Assembly (NCBI GenBank): GCA_016793045.1
Contig: JAEUKZ010000092.1
Span: 1 to 36,895 of the forward strand
From: Alphaproteobacteria bacterium
GTDB lineage: Bacteria > Pseudomonadota > Alphaproteobacteria > CACIAM-22H2
Reading direction: 5' to 3'
DNA length: 36,895 nt
The notes beneath the pieces were generated by a model that made no database searches, was not told where the DNA came from, and saw only the letters and a program-made list of their open reading frames with translations. The position numbers and the translations under genes are program-made. The first letter of the stretch is position 1. Each line of letters starts with the position of its first letter. Shown one piece after another: positions 30,759 to 36,895 of this stretch.

Positions 30759-31500
30759 AGGGCTGGAAGCGGGCTACGGCGCGGTGTCCGTGCTGCGCGG
30801 CATCTCGATCGAGGTCCGCCAGGGCGAACTCGTGGCGCTGCTTGGCACCAACGGCAACGGCAAGAGCACACTGCTCAACGCGATCCTCGGCTTCGTGCGC
30901 CCGACTGCGGGGCGCGTGGTGCTGGAATGGGACGGCCAGACGATCGACCTCACCGGCGCGCCGCCGCACCGAATCGTGGACGCCGGCATCGCGCTGGTGC
31001 CCGAAGGGCGCCGGCTTGCGCCCAATCTCACCGTCGAGGAGAACCTGCTTCTGGCGGGCAGCGGCCGACGGGCGCGCCGCGACGCGCGGCGGAACCTCGG
31101 ATTCTGCTTCGAGACGTTTCCGATTCTCAAGGAGCGCCGCGCTCAGCGTGCCGCGACGATGAGCGGCGGCCAGCAGCAGATGCTGGCGATCGCGCGCGCA
31201 TTGATGACCTCGCCGCGCATCGTGCTCATCGACGAGCCTTCGCTCGGCCTCGCACCGATCGCGGTAACGCAGGTCATCGCCACGATCCGTTCGCTCCAGG
31301 CGACGCAGAACCTCACCATCGTCATCGCGGAACAGAGCGTCGTGCAGGCGATCGACATCTCGGCCCGGGCCTATGTGCTCGCGCACGGAAGCATCTTGCG
31401 GACCTTCGCGCGCGGCGACTCCGCGGCCGATCTCGACGACATCCGCCGTGCGATGCTGGGCGTCGGGGAGAGCCGGCGGCCGACCGAAGCGGCGCAGTGA
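30739..31500 (+). CDS. Liv-type ABC importer ATPase, LivF-like
   Basis: Cytoplasmic ATPase of 253 aa, last gene of the IclR-controlled importer operon. Walker A GTNGNGKST, signature MSGGQQQML, Walker B IVLIDEPSLGLAP and the switch region IVIAEQSVVQAI are all intact and typical of LivF. GTG 30739 lies inside the end of the LivG-like gene and begins VNRLVIEGLEAGYG, the family's normal N-terminus; an upstream frame extension is spurious. No plus-strand terminator with a T tract is visible after it. Confidence 0.94.
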   Translation: MNRLVIEGLEAGYGAVSVLRGISIEVRQGELVALLGTNGNGKSTLLNAILGFVRPTAGRVVLEWDGQTIDLTGAPPHRIVDAGIALVPEGRRLAPNLTVEENLLLAGSGRRARRDARRNLGFCFETFPILKERRAQRAATMSGGQQQMLAIARALMTSPRIVLIDEPSLGLAPIAVTQVIATIRSLQATQNLTIVIAEQSVVQAIDISARAYVLAHGSILRTFARGDSAADLDDIRRAMLGVGESRRPTEAAQ

Positions 31501-31585
31501 TCGCGCCGACGATGTGCGCCGAACCGACGATCCGGAGATGACGTGATGCGGGCCGCGCCGCACATCCCCGGGCGAACTTCGCCTG

Positions 31586-31622
31586 AAAAAAAGTCGGCCG
31601 CCGGATCGGAGATCCGGCGGCC
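31586..31622 (-). terminator. Intrinsic terminator, minus strand
   Basis: A perfect 12-bp G+C-rich stem (31596-31607 with 31611-31622), three-base loop, then GAC and seven T on the minus strand. It ends the trxB-lysR transcript and/or the candidate small RNA. On the plus strand the stem is preceded by A and not followed by T, so it should be weak for the Liv operon. Confidence 0.85.
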
Positions 31623-31744
31623 AAGTTGAACAGGGAGGCTTCACGTCTGGGAGACGTCGGGTCCGAAGACCCGTGCCGCCGAACCTCGGTCCGGCAGCGC
31701 CAGCGATGCTGCGTCGCAGCAGCGCTGCGTTAAGAAATAGGCTG
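31586..31744 (-). ncRNA. Candidate structured small RNA or lysR 3'-UTR RNA
   Basis: Read on the minus strand, consecutive hairpins occur. The first pairs 31701-31705 with 31723-31727 and, inside, 31707-31711 with 31717-31721. A GCCG/CGGC helix around 31675-31695 comes next. Then a CGGGTC-TTCG-GACCCG stem with the ultra-stable UUCG loop (31658-31673), and ACGTCT-CCC-AGACGT (31643-31657). An unpaired stretch with CCTCCCT (31632-31638), complementary to a Shine-Dalgarno site, precedes a 12-bp terminator stem followed by seven T. A weak promoter candidate (TTGTCT, 18 bp, TTTACT; plus 31751-31780) lies just upstream. Exposed CUCCC-type motifs are a feature of known alphaproteobacterial small RNAs, but I cannot assign a family. 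It may instead be processed from the lysR transcript. Confidence 0.5.
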
Positions 31745-31817
31745 CCCAGAAGTAAAAGGAACCGCTGATTTCGCAGACAAGGCATGCATCGTCCGCATGC
31801 AATCGCCTGCAGAATCG

Positions 31818-32711
31818 TCAGAACTGCGCTTCCGAAACTTTTCTTATGAGGAAGTCGCGGAACACCGCGATCCGCTTGGAATTGCGCAGTTCTTCCGGGT
31901 AGACGAAATAGGATTCATAGGACGGCCCCTCGAGCTCGGGCAGCACCTGGGTGATCCGGTCACTCTCCTGAACCATGTAGTCCGGGAAGGCCGCGATGCC
32001 GATCCCGTTCTCGACCGCACGCAGGATCGCATAGACGTTGTTGACCATCAGCGCCGGTTCGCGCCGCCGCCCGGGTTCGGTGCCCGCCTCGAGCAGCCAG
32101 TTGACGCCGGGGAATGGCGGGTGCGGATCGGCGCCGTAGACGATGATCCGGTGCTTGTCGAGATCGGCCGAGCTGCGCGGCGTGCCGTGGCGCTTGAGAT
32201 AGGCCGGTGCGGCGAAGACGTGGACGTGGATCGTGAACAGATGGCGCTGGATCAGGTCGGCCTGGCGGGGCGGCTGCATGCGCACGGCGCAATCGGCTTC
32301 GCGCATCGACAGGTCGAGTTCGGCGTCGTCGACGAGCAGGTTGACCTGGATGTCGGGATGCTGGTCGACGAAATCCTTGAGCCGCGGCGTGAGCCACACC
32401 GAGCCGAAGGTGACCGGCGTGGTCACGCGCAGCAGGCCTGAGGGGCGCTGCGTGCTCTCGCCGATCTGCGATTCGGCGGTGGCCAGCTTGGCGAAGACCT
32501 CGCGCACGGTACGATGCAGCAGCTCGCCCTGCTCGGTCAGGATCAGACCGCGCGCGTGGCGGTGGAACAGCGGGGTCTTGAGCGAGTCCTCGAGCGCGCT
32601 GATCTGCCGGCTGACGGCGGACTGGCTGAGATTGAGCGTGTCGCCGGCATGGGTGAAGCTCCCGGCCTCGGCGACCGCGTGAAATATGCGCAGCTTGTCC
32701 CAGTCCATCAT
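31818..32711 (-). CDS. LysR family transcriptional regulator
   Basis: DNA-binding regulator of 297 aa. The helix-turn-helix is at the N-terminus (DKLRIFHAVAEAGSFTHAG, LNLSQSAVSRQISALEDSL), and the two-lobed substrate domain follows from about residue 90 (LRVTTPVTFGSVWLTPRL, AVENGIGIAAFPDYMV). ATG 32711 or 32708 (MMDW) can both start it. It lies 34 bp downstream of trxB on the same strand, a pairing seen in other alphaproteobacteria, so it is probably co-transcribed with trxB. Its targets are unknown. About 200 nt of structured sequence and a strong terminator follow its stop. Confidence 0.93.
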   Translation of the reverse strand: MMDWDKLRIFHAVAEAGSFTHAGDTLNLSQSAVSRQISALEDSLKTPLFHRHARGLILTEQGELLHRTVREVFAKLATAESQIGESTQRPSGLLRVTTPVTFGSVWLTPRLKDFVDQHPDIQVNLLVDDAELDLSMREADCAVRMQPPRQADLIQRHLFTIHVHVFAAPAYLKRHGTPRSSADLDKHRIIVYGADPHPPFPGVNWLLEAGTEPGRRREPALMVNNVYAILRAVENGIGIAAFPDYMVQESDRITQVLPELEGPSYESYFVYPEELRNSKRIAVFRDFLIRKVSEAQF

Positions 32712-32745
32712 TGGCGATGACGCGGCGTGTCGGCGTGATTGGGAA

Positions 32746-33711
32746 TCACTGCGCGGCGAGCGCGAGCGATTCGTGGTGGGCGAGGAAGCGCTCGGCCTCG
32801 AGCGCCGCCATGCAGCCCATTCCGGCTGCGGTGACGGCCTGGCGGAAGACCTTGTCCTTGACGTCGCCGGCGGCGAACACGCCGGGGATGTTGGTCGCGG
32901 TCGAATCCGGCTTGGTTATGGCGTAGCCCTCGGCGTCGAGGTCGATCTGGTCCTTGAAGAGCTCGGTCGCGGGCGTATGCCCGATCGCGATGAACAGTCC
33001 GTCGACGGCGATCGTTCGTGCCGGCCCGCCGGCGAGGTCGCGCAGCTTGAGGCCGGTAACGCCCGGCGGCTCGGCGGTGCCGAGCACCTCGTCGACCGCG
33101 GCGTTCCAGATCACCTCGATCTTGGGATTCTTGAACAGGCGGGCCTGATTCGTCTTGTCCGCGCGCAGCGAGTCGCGGCGATGAATCAGCGTCACCTTCG
33201 CCGCATGATTGGTGAGGTAGAGCGCTTCCTCGACCGCGGTGTTGCCGCCGCCGACGACCGCGACCTGCTTGTTGCGGAAGAAGAAGCCGTCGCAGGTCGC
33301 GCAAGCGGATACGCCGAAGCCGCGATACCTTTCCTCGCTCGGCAGGCCGAGCCAGCGCGCCTGCGCACCCGTGCAGATGATCAGGGTTTCCGCCTGGTAG
33401 ATGTCGCCGCCGTCGCCGATCGCCGTGAATGGGCGCCGCGACAGGTCGACCTTGGTGATCGTGTCCTCGATCAGTTCGGTGCCGACATGCTGGGCCTGGG
33501 CGGCCATCTGGTCCATCAGCCACGGCCCTTGGACCGCTTCGGCGAAGCCGGGATAGTTCTCGACCTCGGTGGTGATCGAGAGCTGGCCGCCGACCTGGAT
33601 CCCGCGGACGAGCAGGGGCGACAAATTGGCGCGCGCAGCGTAAATCGCTGCGGTGTAGCCGGCCGGGCCAGAGCCGAGAATCAGGACTTTCGTGTGGCGT
33701 GTCGTAGGCAT
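32746..33711 (-). CDS. trxB: Thioredoxin reductase
   Basis: Cytoplasmic NADPH-dependent flavoenzyme (321 aa) that reduces thioredoxin. FAD-binding GSGPAGYTAAIYAARA is at about 13-28; the redox-active pair is C137 and C140 (ACATCDGFFF), matching C135/C138 of E. coli. The NADPH-binding VVGGGNTAVEEA follows, and the second FAD motif is IPGVFAAGDVKDKVFRQAVT. Length and all motifs fit the low-molecular-weight bacterial enzyme. Transcription starts in the 111-bp gap shared with the divergent Lrp-type gene and probably continues into lysR. Confidence 0.97.
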   Translation of the reverse strand: MPTTRHTKVLILGSGPAGYTAAIYAARANLSPLLVRGIQVGGQLSITTEVENYPGFAEAVQGPWLMDQMAAQAQHVGTELIEDTITKVDLSRRPFTAIGDGGDIYQAETLIICTGAQARWLGLPSEERYRGFGVSACATCDGFFFRNKQVAVVGGGNTAVEEALYLTNHAAKVTLIHRRDSLRADKTNQARLFKNPKIEVIWNAAVDEVLGTAEPPGVTGLKLRDLAGGPARTIAVDGLFIAIGHTPATELFKDQIDLDAEGYAITKPDSTATNIPGVFAAGDVKDKVFRQAVTAAGMGCMAALEAERFLAHHESLALAAQ

Positions 33712-33822
33712 GGCGACTGACGGGGACTCCGTGCGTCAAACCCCTAACGTAAGTGCCACGGGGCTTGGACACAAGCATGGGGTAGCCCGGAGGCGCAATC
33801 CTGTTGCGAGGTCACAGGGGCC

Positions 33823-34341
33823 ATGCAAGATTCTTTCAACAACGACGACCCAGGGACGGCGCCAATGCGCGGTGTGAAACTCGACCGGATCGACCGACGC
33901 ATCCTGCGCGACCTCCAGGCCGACGGCCGGATGACCAACGTCCAACTTGCGGAACGCGCAGGAATCTCGGCTCCCCCCTGCCTACGGCGCGTGCGCGCGC
34001 TCGAACGGGCTGAAGTCATCCGTGGATACCATGCCGACGTCAGCCCGACCGCGCTCGGCTACAATGTCACCGTCTTCGCGCAGGTCGGCCTGTCGAGCCA
34101 GGCCGAGCAGGATCTGCGCGCCTTCGAGGCGCTGGTGAACGACTGGCCGGAGGTGCGCGAATGTCACATGCTGGCAGGAGAGACGGACTTCCTGCTGAAG
34201 ATCGTGGCCGCAGACTGGGATGCTTATCAGCGATTCCTCACGACGCAGCTCACGACCGCACCCAACGTCAACCACGTGAAATCGTCCCTCGCGATCCGTA
34301 CCGCCAAATGGCAGCCCGGCGTGCCCGTGACGGTGGATTGA
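33823..34341 (+). CDS. Lrp/AsnC family transcriptional regulator
   Basis: Regulator of 172 aa. The AsnC-type helix-turn-helix (LDRIDRRILRDLQADGRMT, LAERAGISAPPCLRRVRALE) is followed by a RAM ligand/oligomerisation domain (ECHMLAGETDFLLKIVAADW, HVKSSLAIRTAKW). ATG 33823 has GAGGT 10 nt upstream; an inner ATG at 33865 begins right at the conserved domain and is an alternative that removes a 14-residue extension. It is divergent from trxB, an arrangement found in many alphaproteobacteria. It probably responds to an amino acid; target genes cannot be inferred. Confidence 0.93.
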   Translation: MQDSFNNDDPGTAPMRGVKLDRIDRRILRDLQADGRMTNVQLAERAGISAPPCLRRVRALERAEVIRGYHADVSPTALGYNVTVFAQVGLSSQAEQDLRAFEALVNDWPEVRECHMLAGETDFLLKIVAADWDAYQRFLTTQLTTAPNVNHVKSSLAIRTAKWQPGVPVTVD

Positions 34342-34398
34342 CGGTGCGCACCGGCGGAGCCGACATGCGCGCCCGCGGTGCGCGGCGATCGTCTCGTT

Positions 34399-34416
34399 CT
34401 TCCGCCGTCGCGGAAG
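34399..34416. other. Small hairpin after the Lrp-type gene
   Basis: A 7-bp perfect stem (CTTCCGC/GCGGAAG) with a 4-nt loop in the 100-bp gap before the antiporter gene. It lacks a T tract; a weak terminator or a leader structure is possible. A 12-bp palindrome, CGGTGCGCACCG (34342-34353), directly follows the Lrp stop codon. Confidence 0.35.
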
Positions 34417-34441
34417 CCTAAAGCATTGGGGGAGGATTCGC

Positions 34442-35872
34442 GTGCGGAGACGTCTCAGCGGAATGATGGCGGCGATCGCGCTGGCGGTCGTGCTGATGGT
34501 GCCGGAACTCGGCTTCGCGGCGGAAACCGATGCCCATGGCGTCGACGGGCGGCAGCTCGGCCTGATCTGGGCGGCGCCGTTCGTCGGCATCCTGCTGTCG
34601 ATCGCGCTCGGCCCGCTGCTGGCACCGCATTTCTGGGAACATCACTACGGCAAGATCGCGGCGGGCTGGGCGCTTGCCTTCCTGCTGCCGTTCGCCGCCG
34701 TGTTCGGCCTCACGATGGCGATGCAGCAACTCCTGCACACGCTGCTGCTCGAATACATCCCGTTCATCGTCCTGATCTTCGCGCTGTTCACGGTGGCCGG
34801 CGGGATCGTCGTGCGCGGCGCGTTTTCCGGCACGCCCGGCTCGAACACCGCGATCCTCGCGGTCGGCGCGGCGGCGGCGAGCTGGATGGGCACGACCGGC
34901 GCCTCGATGGTCCTGATCCGCCCGCTGATCCAGGCCAACCGCTGGCGGCGCAACGCGGTCCACGTCTTCGTGTTCTTCATCTTTCTCGTGTCGAACATGG
35001 GCGGCCTGCTGACGCCGCTCGGCGATCCGCCGCTTTTCCTCGGCTTCCTGCTCGGCGTCGACTTCACCTGGACGCTGACGCGGCTGATCCCGCACTGGCT
35101 GGTGATGATCGTACCGCTGCTCGCGATCTTCTACGTGCTCGACACGATCCGCATCCGCGGCGACGGCGCGCCGCCGACAGTGCCGCCAACGCCGCTCGGG
35201 CTCGGCGGCGGCATCAACGTCGTGCTGCTGCTCGCGGTCATCGCGGCGACGCTGATGAGCGCCAACTGGCGGCCGGGCATGGGCGTCAGCGTGATGCACA
35301 TCGACGTCGCGCTGCAGAACATCGTCCGCGACGTGCTGCTGATCGCGATCGCACTGCTGTCGTATCGGCTGACTCCGGCCGAGGCGCACGAGGCCAACGA
35401 GTTCTCCTTCGGCCCGATCAAGGAAGTGGCCAAGTTGTTCATCGGTATCTTCATCACCATCGCGCCGGTGATCGCCATGCTCGCGGCGGGCCGCGAGGGC
35501 GCGTTGAGCGGGCTGGTCGCGCTGTCGACGCAGGCGGACGGCAGCCCGAGCAATGCGATGTATTTCTGGCTGACCGGCTTTCTGTCGAGCTTCCTCGACA
35601 ACGCGCCAACCTACCTCGTGTTCTTCCAGCTGGCCGGCGGCGACCCGGCGCGGCTGATGGGCGAGCTTGCGACGACGCTCGCGGCGATTTCGTGCGGTGC
35701 GGTGTTCATGGGGGCCAACTCCTACATCGGCAATGCGCCCAACTTCATGGTGAAGGCAGTGTGCGAGAGCCGCGGCATCCGCATGCCGAGCTTCTTCGGC
35801 TATTGCGCGTGGGCGGTGGTGTTCCTCGTGCCGCTTTATGCGGTGGTGACGTGGCTTTTCTTCCTGCGCTGA
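34442..35872 (+). CDS. Sodium:proton antiporter, NhaD/ArsB (ion transporter) superfamily
   Basis: Inner-membrane protein of 476 aa with about 11-13 helices. It opens with a hydrophobic leader segment (MMAAIALAVVLMVPELGFAA). Conserved reentrant-loop motifs appear twice: TGASMVLIRPLIQAN with NMGGLLTPLGDPPLFLGF in the first half, and SSFLDNAPTYLVFF with GANSYIGNAPNFMVKA in the second. These are hallmarks of NhaD-type Na+/H+ antiporters and related citrate/arsenite carriers; NhaD function is the most likely. GTG 34442 has GGGGGAGG 6 nt upstream. It is followed 22 bp later by a stress-protein gene, suggesting a shared transcript for salt or pH stress. Confidence 0.88.
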   Translation: MRRRLSGMMAAIALAVVLMVPELGFAAETDAHGVDGRQLGLIWAAPFVGILLSIALGPLLAPHFWEHHYGKIAAGWALAFLLPFAAVFGLTMAMQQLLHTLLLEYIPFIVLIFALFTVAGGIVVRGAFSGTPGSNTAILAVGAAAASWMGTTGASMVLIRPLIQANRWRRNAVHVFVFFIFLVSNMGGLLTPLGDPPLFLGFLLGVDFTWTLTRLIPHWLVMIVPLLAIFYVLDTIRIRGDGAPPTVPPTPLGLGGGINVVLLLAVIAATLMSANWRPGMGVSVMHIDVALQNIVRDVLLIAIALLSYRLTPAEAHEANEFSFGPIKEVAKLFIGIFITIAPVIAMLAAGREGALSGLVALSTQADGSPSNAMYFWLTGFLSSFLDNAPTYLVFFQLAGGDPARLMGELATTLAAISCGAVFMGANSYIGNAPNFMVKAVCESRGIRMPSFFGYCAWAVVFLVPLYAVVTWLFFLR

Positions 35873-35894
35873 GCGCGGGTTTCGGGAGGGTAGA

Positions 35895-36728
35895 ATGCTG
35901 AAAAGCGTCCTGGTGGCGATCGACGGAACCGACGCGGCTTTGTCAGGCTTGGCGCTCGCCCGCCGGCTCGCGCAGCGCCACGGCGCCAAGCTCACAGGGC
36001 TCGCGGTCGTCGACGTGCCGTTCATCACGGCGCCCGAGGCGACGCCTATCGGCGGCAGCTACTACAAGGCCCACAAGGACGCCGACCTGGTAAAGCGGGC
36101 CGACGAGCAGGCGCGCACGATGCTTGCGGTGTTCGATGCCGATTGCCGGCGAGACGGCGTGGCCAGCACGGCGCTCGAGCGTGAAGGCGATCCGTACGAA
36201 CATCTGCTCGGCCTCGTCGACGTCCACGACCTCGTCGTCATCGGCCGCGACACTAGCTTTCACTCGGTCGCCTCCGATGCGGTCACGGCGACGGTCAATC
36301 GGCTGCTCAAGGACAATCCGCGGCCGATCGTCGTCACGCCGGCGGCATCGAGCGTCAGCGACGTGACGGTGGTCGCCTATGACGGCAGCATTCCGTCGAT
36401 GCGCGCGCTGCAGATGCTGGCCCTGCTCGGCATCGCGCTGTCGGGGCAGACGCACATCGTGACGGTCCGCGACGACGAGCGCGACGCCTCGGCGATCGCG
36501 CAGCGCGCGCAGGCCTTCCTTCAGCTCTACGGCATCGCCGCGGAGGCGCATCCGATCGGCACGGCGCGCCACGCCGCCGACGTCCTGGTCGAGCGGGCGC
36601 GCGACCTCAAGGCCGGCCTGCTCGCGATGGGGGCGTTCGGCCACCGCGGCTGGCGCGAACTGCTGCTCGGCTCGGCGACATCGCGTCTGCTCGACTCGGC
36701 AGCGACGGCCTTGTTCGTGCATCATTGA
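35895..36728 (+). CDS. Tandem universal stress protein (two UspA domains)
   Basis: Cytoplasmic protein of 277 aa with two Usp domains, about 1-150 and 155-277. The first begins MLKSVLVAIDGTDAALSGL; the second begins VTVVAYDGSIPSMRAL. The C-terminal domain keeps the ATP-binding pattern (MGAFGHRGWRELLLGSATS), while the first domain's equivalent (IGRDTSFHSVASDAVT) is degenerate, so probably only one nucleotide is bound. SD GGGAGGG precedes ATG 35895. It sits 22 bp after the antiporter gene and converges on the dapA-like gene with 6 bp between stops. Confidence 0.93.
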   Translation: MLKSVLVAIDGTDAALSGLALARRLAQRHGAKLTGLAVVDVPFITAPEATPIGGSYYKAHKDADLVKRADEQARTMLAVFDADCRRDGVASTALEREGDPYEHLLGLVDVHDLVVIGRDTSFHSVASDAVTATVNRLLKDNPRPIVVTPAASSVSDVTVVAYDGSIPSMRALQMLALLGIALSGQTHIVTVRDDERDASAIAQRAQAFLQLYGIAAEAHPIGTARHAADVLVERARDLKAGLLAMGAFGHRGWRELLLGSATSRLLDSAATALFVHH

Positions 36729-36734
36729 GCGCTG

Positions 36735-36895
36735 TCAAGCCGGAACGGCGTCGGCCACGGCCGGCCGCGCGATCTGACGGTCGATCCGCGCCGCGAGCGC
36801 CGCGCTGACCGGTGTCATCGGCAGCCGCAGATCGGGCGCGCGCAGCAGGCCGGCGCGCCACAGCCAATGCTTGATCGGCGCGGGGTTCGGTTCCG
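36735..36895 (-). CDS. 4-hydroxy-tetrahydrodipicolinate synthase (DapA) family, C-terminal fragment
   Basis: Only the last 52 residues are in the window; the gene continues beyond the right edge. The visible peptide (EPNPAPIKHWLWRAGLL, RAPDLRLPMTPVSAALAARI) matches the C-terminal helices of DapA-type aldolases, where (E/T)NP-P-K and a LRLP-(L/M)-P-S run are conserved. The family includes true DapA, which makes the lysine and peptidoglycan precursor, and sugar-acid aldolases; this fragment cannot separate them, though the spacing suits DapA. It is too short at the edge to show any active-site lysine. Confidence 0.75.
   Translation of the reverse strand, partial: EPNPAPIKHWLWRAGLLRAPDLRLPMTPVSAALAARIDRQIARPAVADAVPA

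Larger units (their letters stand above)
31501..31817. other. 317-bp convergent intergenic region with dense secondary structure
   Basis: No protein gene is supported here. The left part holds a short inverted repeat, GGCGAA-C-TTCGCC (31571-31583). The middle holds at least five stem-loops and a minus-strand terminator, listed as a candidate small RNA. The right part holds GCATGCA twice, 13 bp apart (31782-31788 and 31795-31801), of unknown meaning. Confidence 0.6.

Noticed and set aside
31571-31583. GGCGAA-C-TTCGCC as a third IclR operator
   Set aside because: It contains GCGAA and TTCGC but with a 1-bp gap and only two half-sites, unlike the three-half-site pattern of the two real candidates; more likely a small hairpin.
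31596-31622. Terminator of the plus-strand Liv operon
   Set aside because: The stem is strong but on the plus strand is followed by AAGTTGAAC; the T tract exists only on the minus strand.

Overview
The window is G+C-rich (visibly about two thirds or more), densely coded and strongly GC3-biased. It looks like chromosomal DNA of a free-living alphaproteobacterium. The trxB-lysR pair divergent from an Lrp/AsnC gene, the many importers (two sugar-type ABC, one fused TRAP, one Liv-type ABC) and the scattered small catabolic operons fit soil Rhizobiales/Rhodospirillales. I cannot name the genus. There is no rRNA, tRNA, phage, IS element or CRISPR array.

Layout. (1) 1-3.6 kb: the tail of a sugar-type ABC importer operon (permease, ATPase) converging on an M81/MlrC metallopeptidase gene and a small secreted protein. 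(2) 3.7-6.8 kb: an MFS exporter divergent from a phosphonate-monoesterase-type sulfatase, which converges through a 13-bp hairpin on the next operon. (3) 6.8-12 kb: a complete minus-strand ABC importer operon (ATPase, two permeases, binding protein) divergent from a short-chain dehydrogenase, with a perfect 16-bp palindrome between them. (4) 12-13.8 kb: a translationally coupled pair, a LicC-like nucleotidyltransferase and a short MetE-like zinc methyltransferase. (5) 14.1-21 kb: a plus-strand operon of GntR/FCD regulator, gamma-glutamyltransferase-like Ntn hydrolase, fused TRAP permease, TRAP binding protein, a 79-aa unknown protein and an iron-type alcohol dehydrogenase. (6) 21-22.8 kb: a diiron ferritin-like putative oxygenase divergent from a GntR/UTRA regulator. 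(7) 22.8-31.5 kb: a catabolic regulon of intradiol dioxygenase, IclR regulator, citryl-CoA-lyase-like protein, class III CoA-transferase and a five-gene Liv-type ABC importer. (8) 31.5-36.9 kb: a highly structured intergenic region that reads as a minus-strand small RNA, then lysR, trxB, lrp, an NhaD/ArsB-type antiporter, a tandem universal stress protein and the 3' end of a dapA-like gene.

How the parts work together. Block 7 is the best-supported regulon. The IclR gene is flanked on both sides by near-identical operators, each made of three GCGAA half-sites. Each lies 34-35 bp downstream of a perfect TTGACA, one driving the dioxygenase and the other the lyase/CoA-transferase/importer operon. 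The second operator also covers the probable iclR promoter. This suggests import of an acid or aromatic-derived substrate, CoA activation, lyase cleavage and ring opening under one ligand sensor. The best candidates for something undescribed are this regulon, the structured small RNA downstream of lysR, the nucleotidyltransferase/MetE-like pair, and the diiron protein with its own UTRA regulator.
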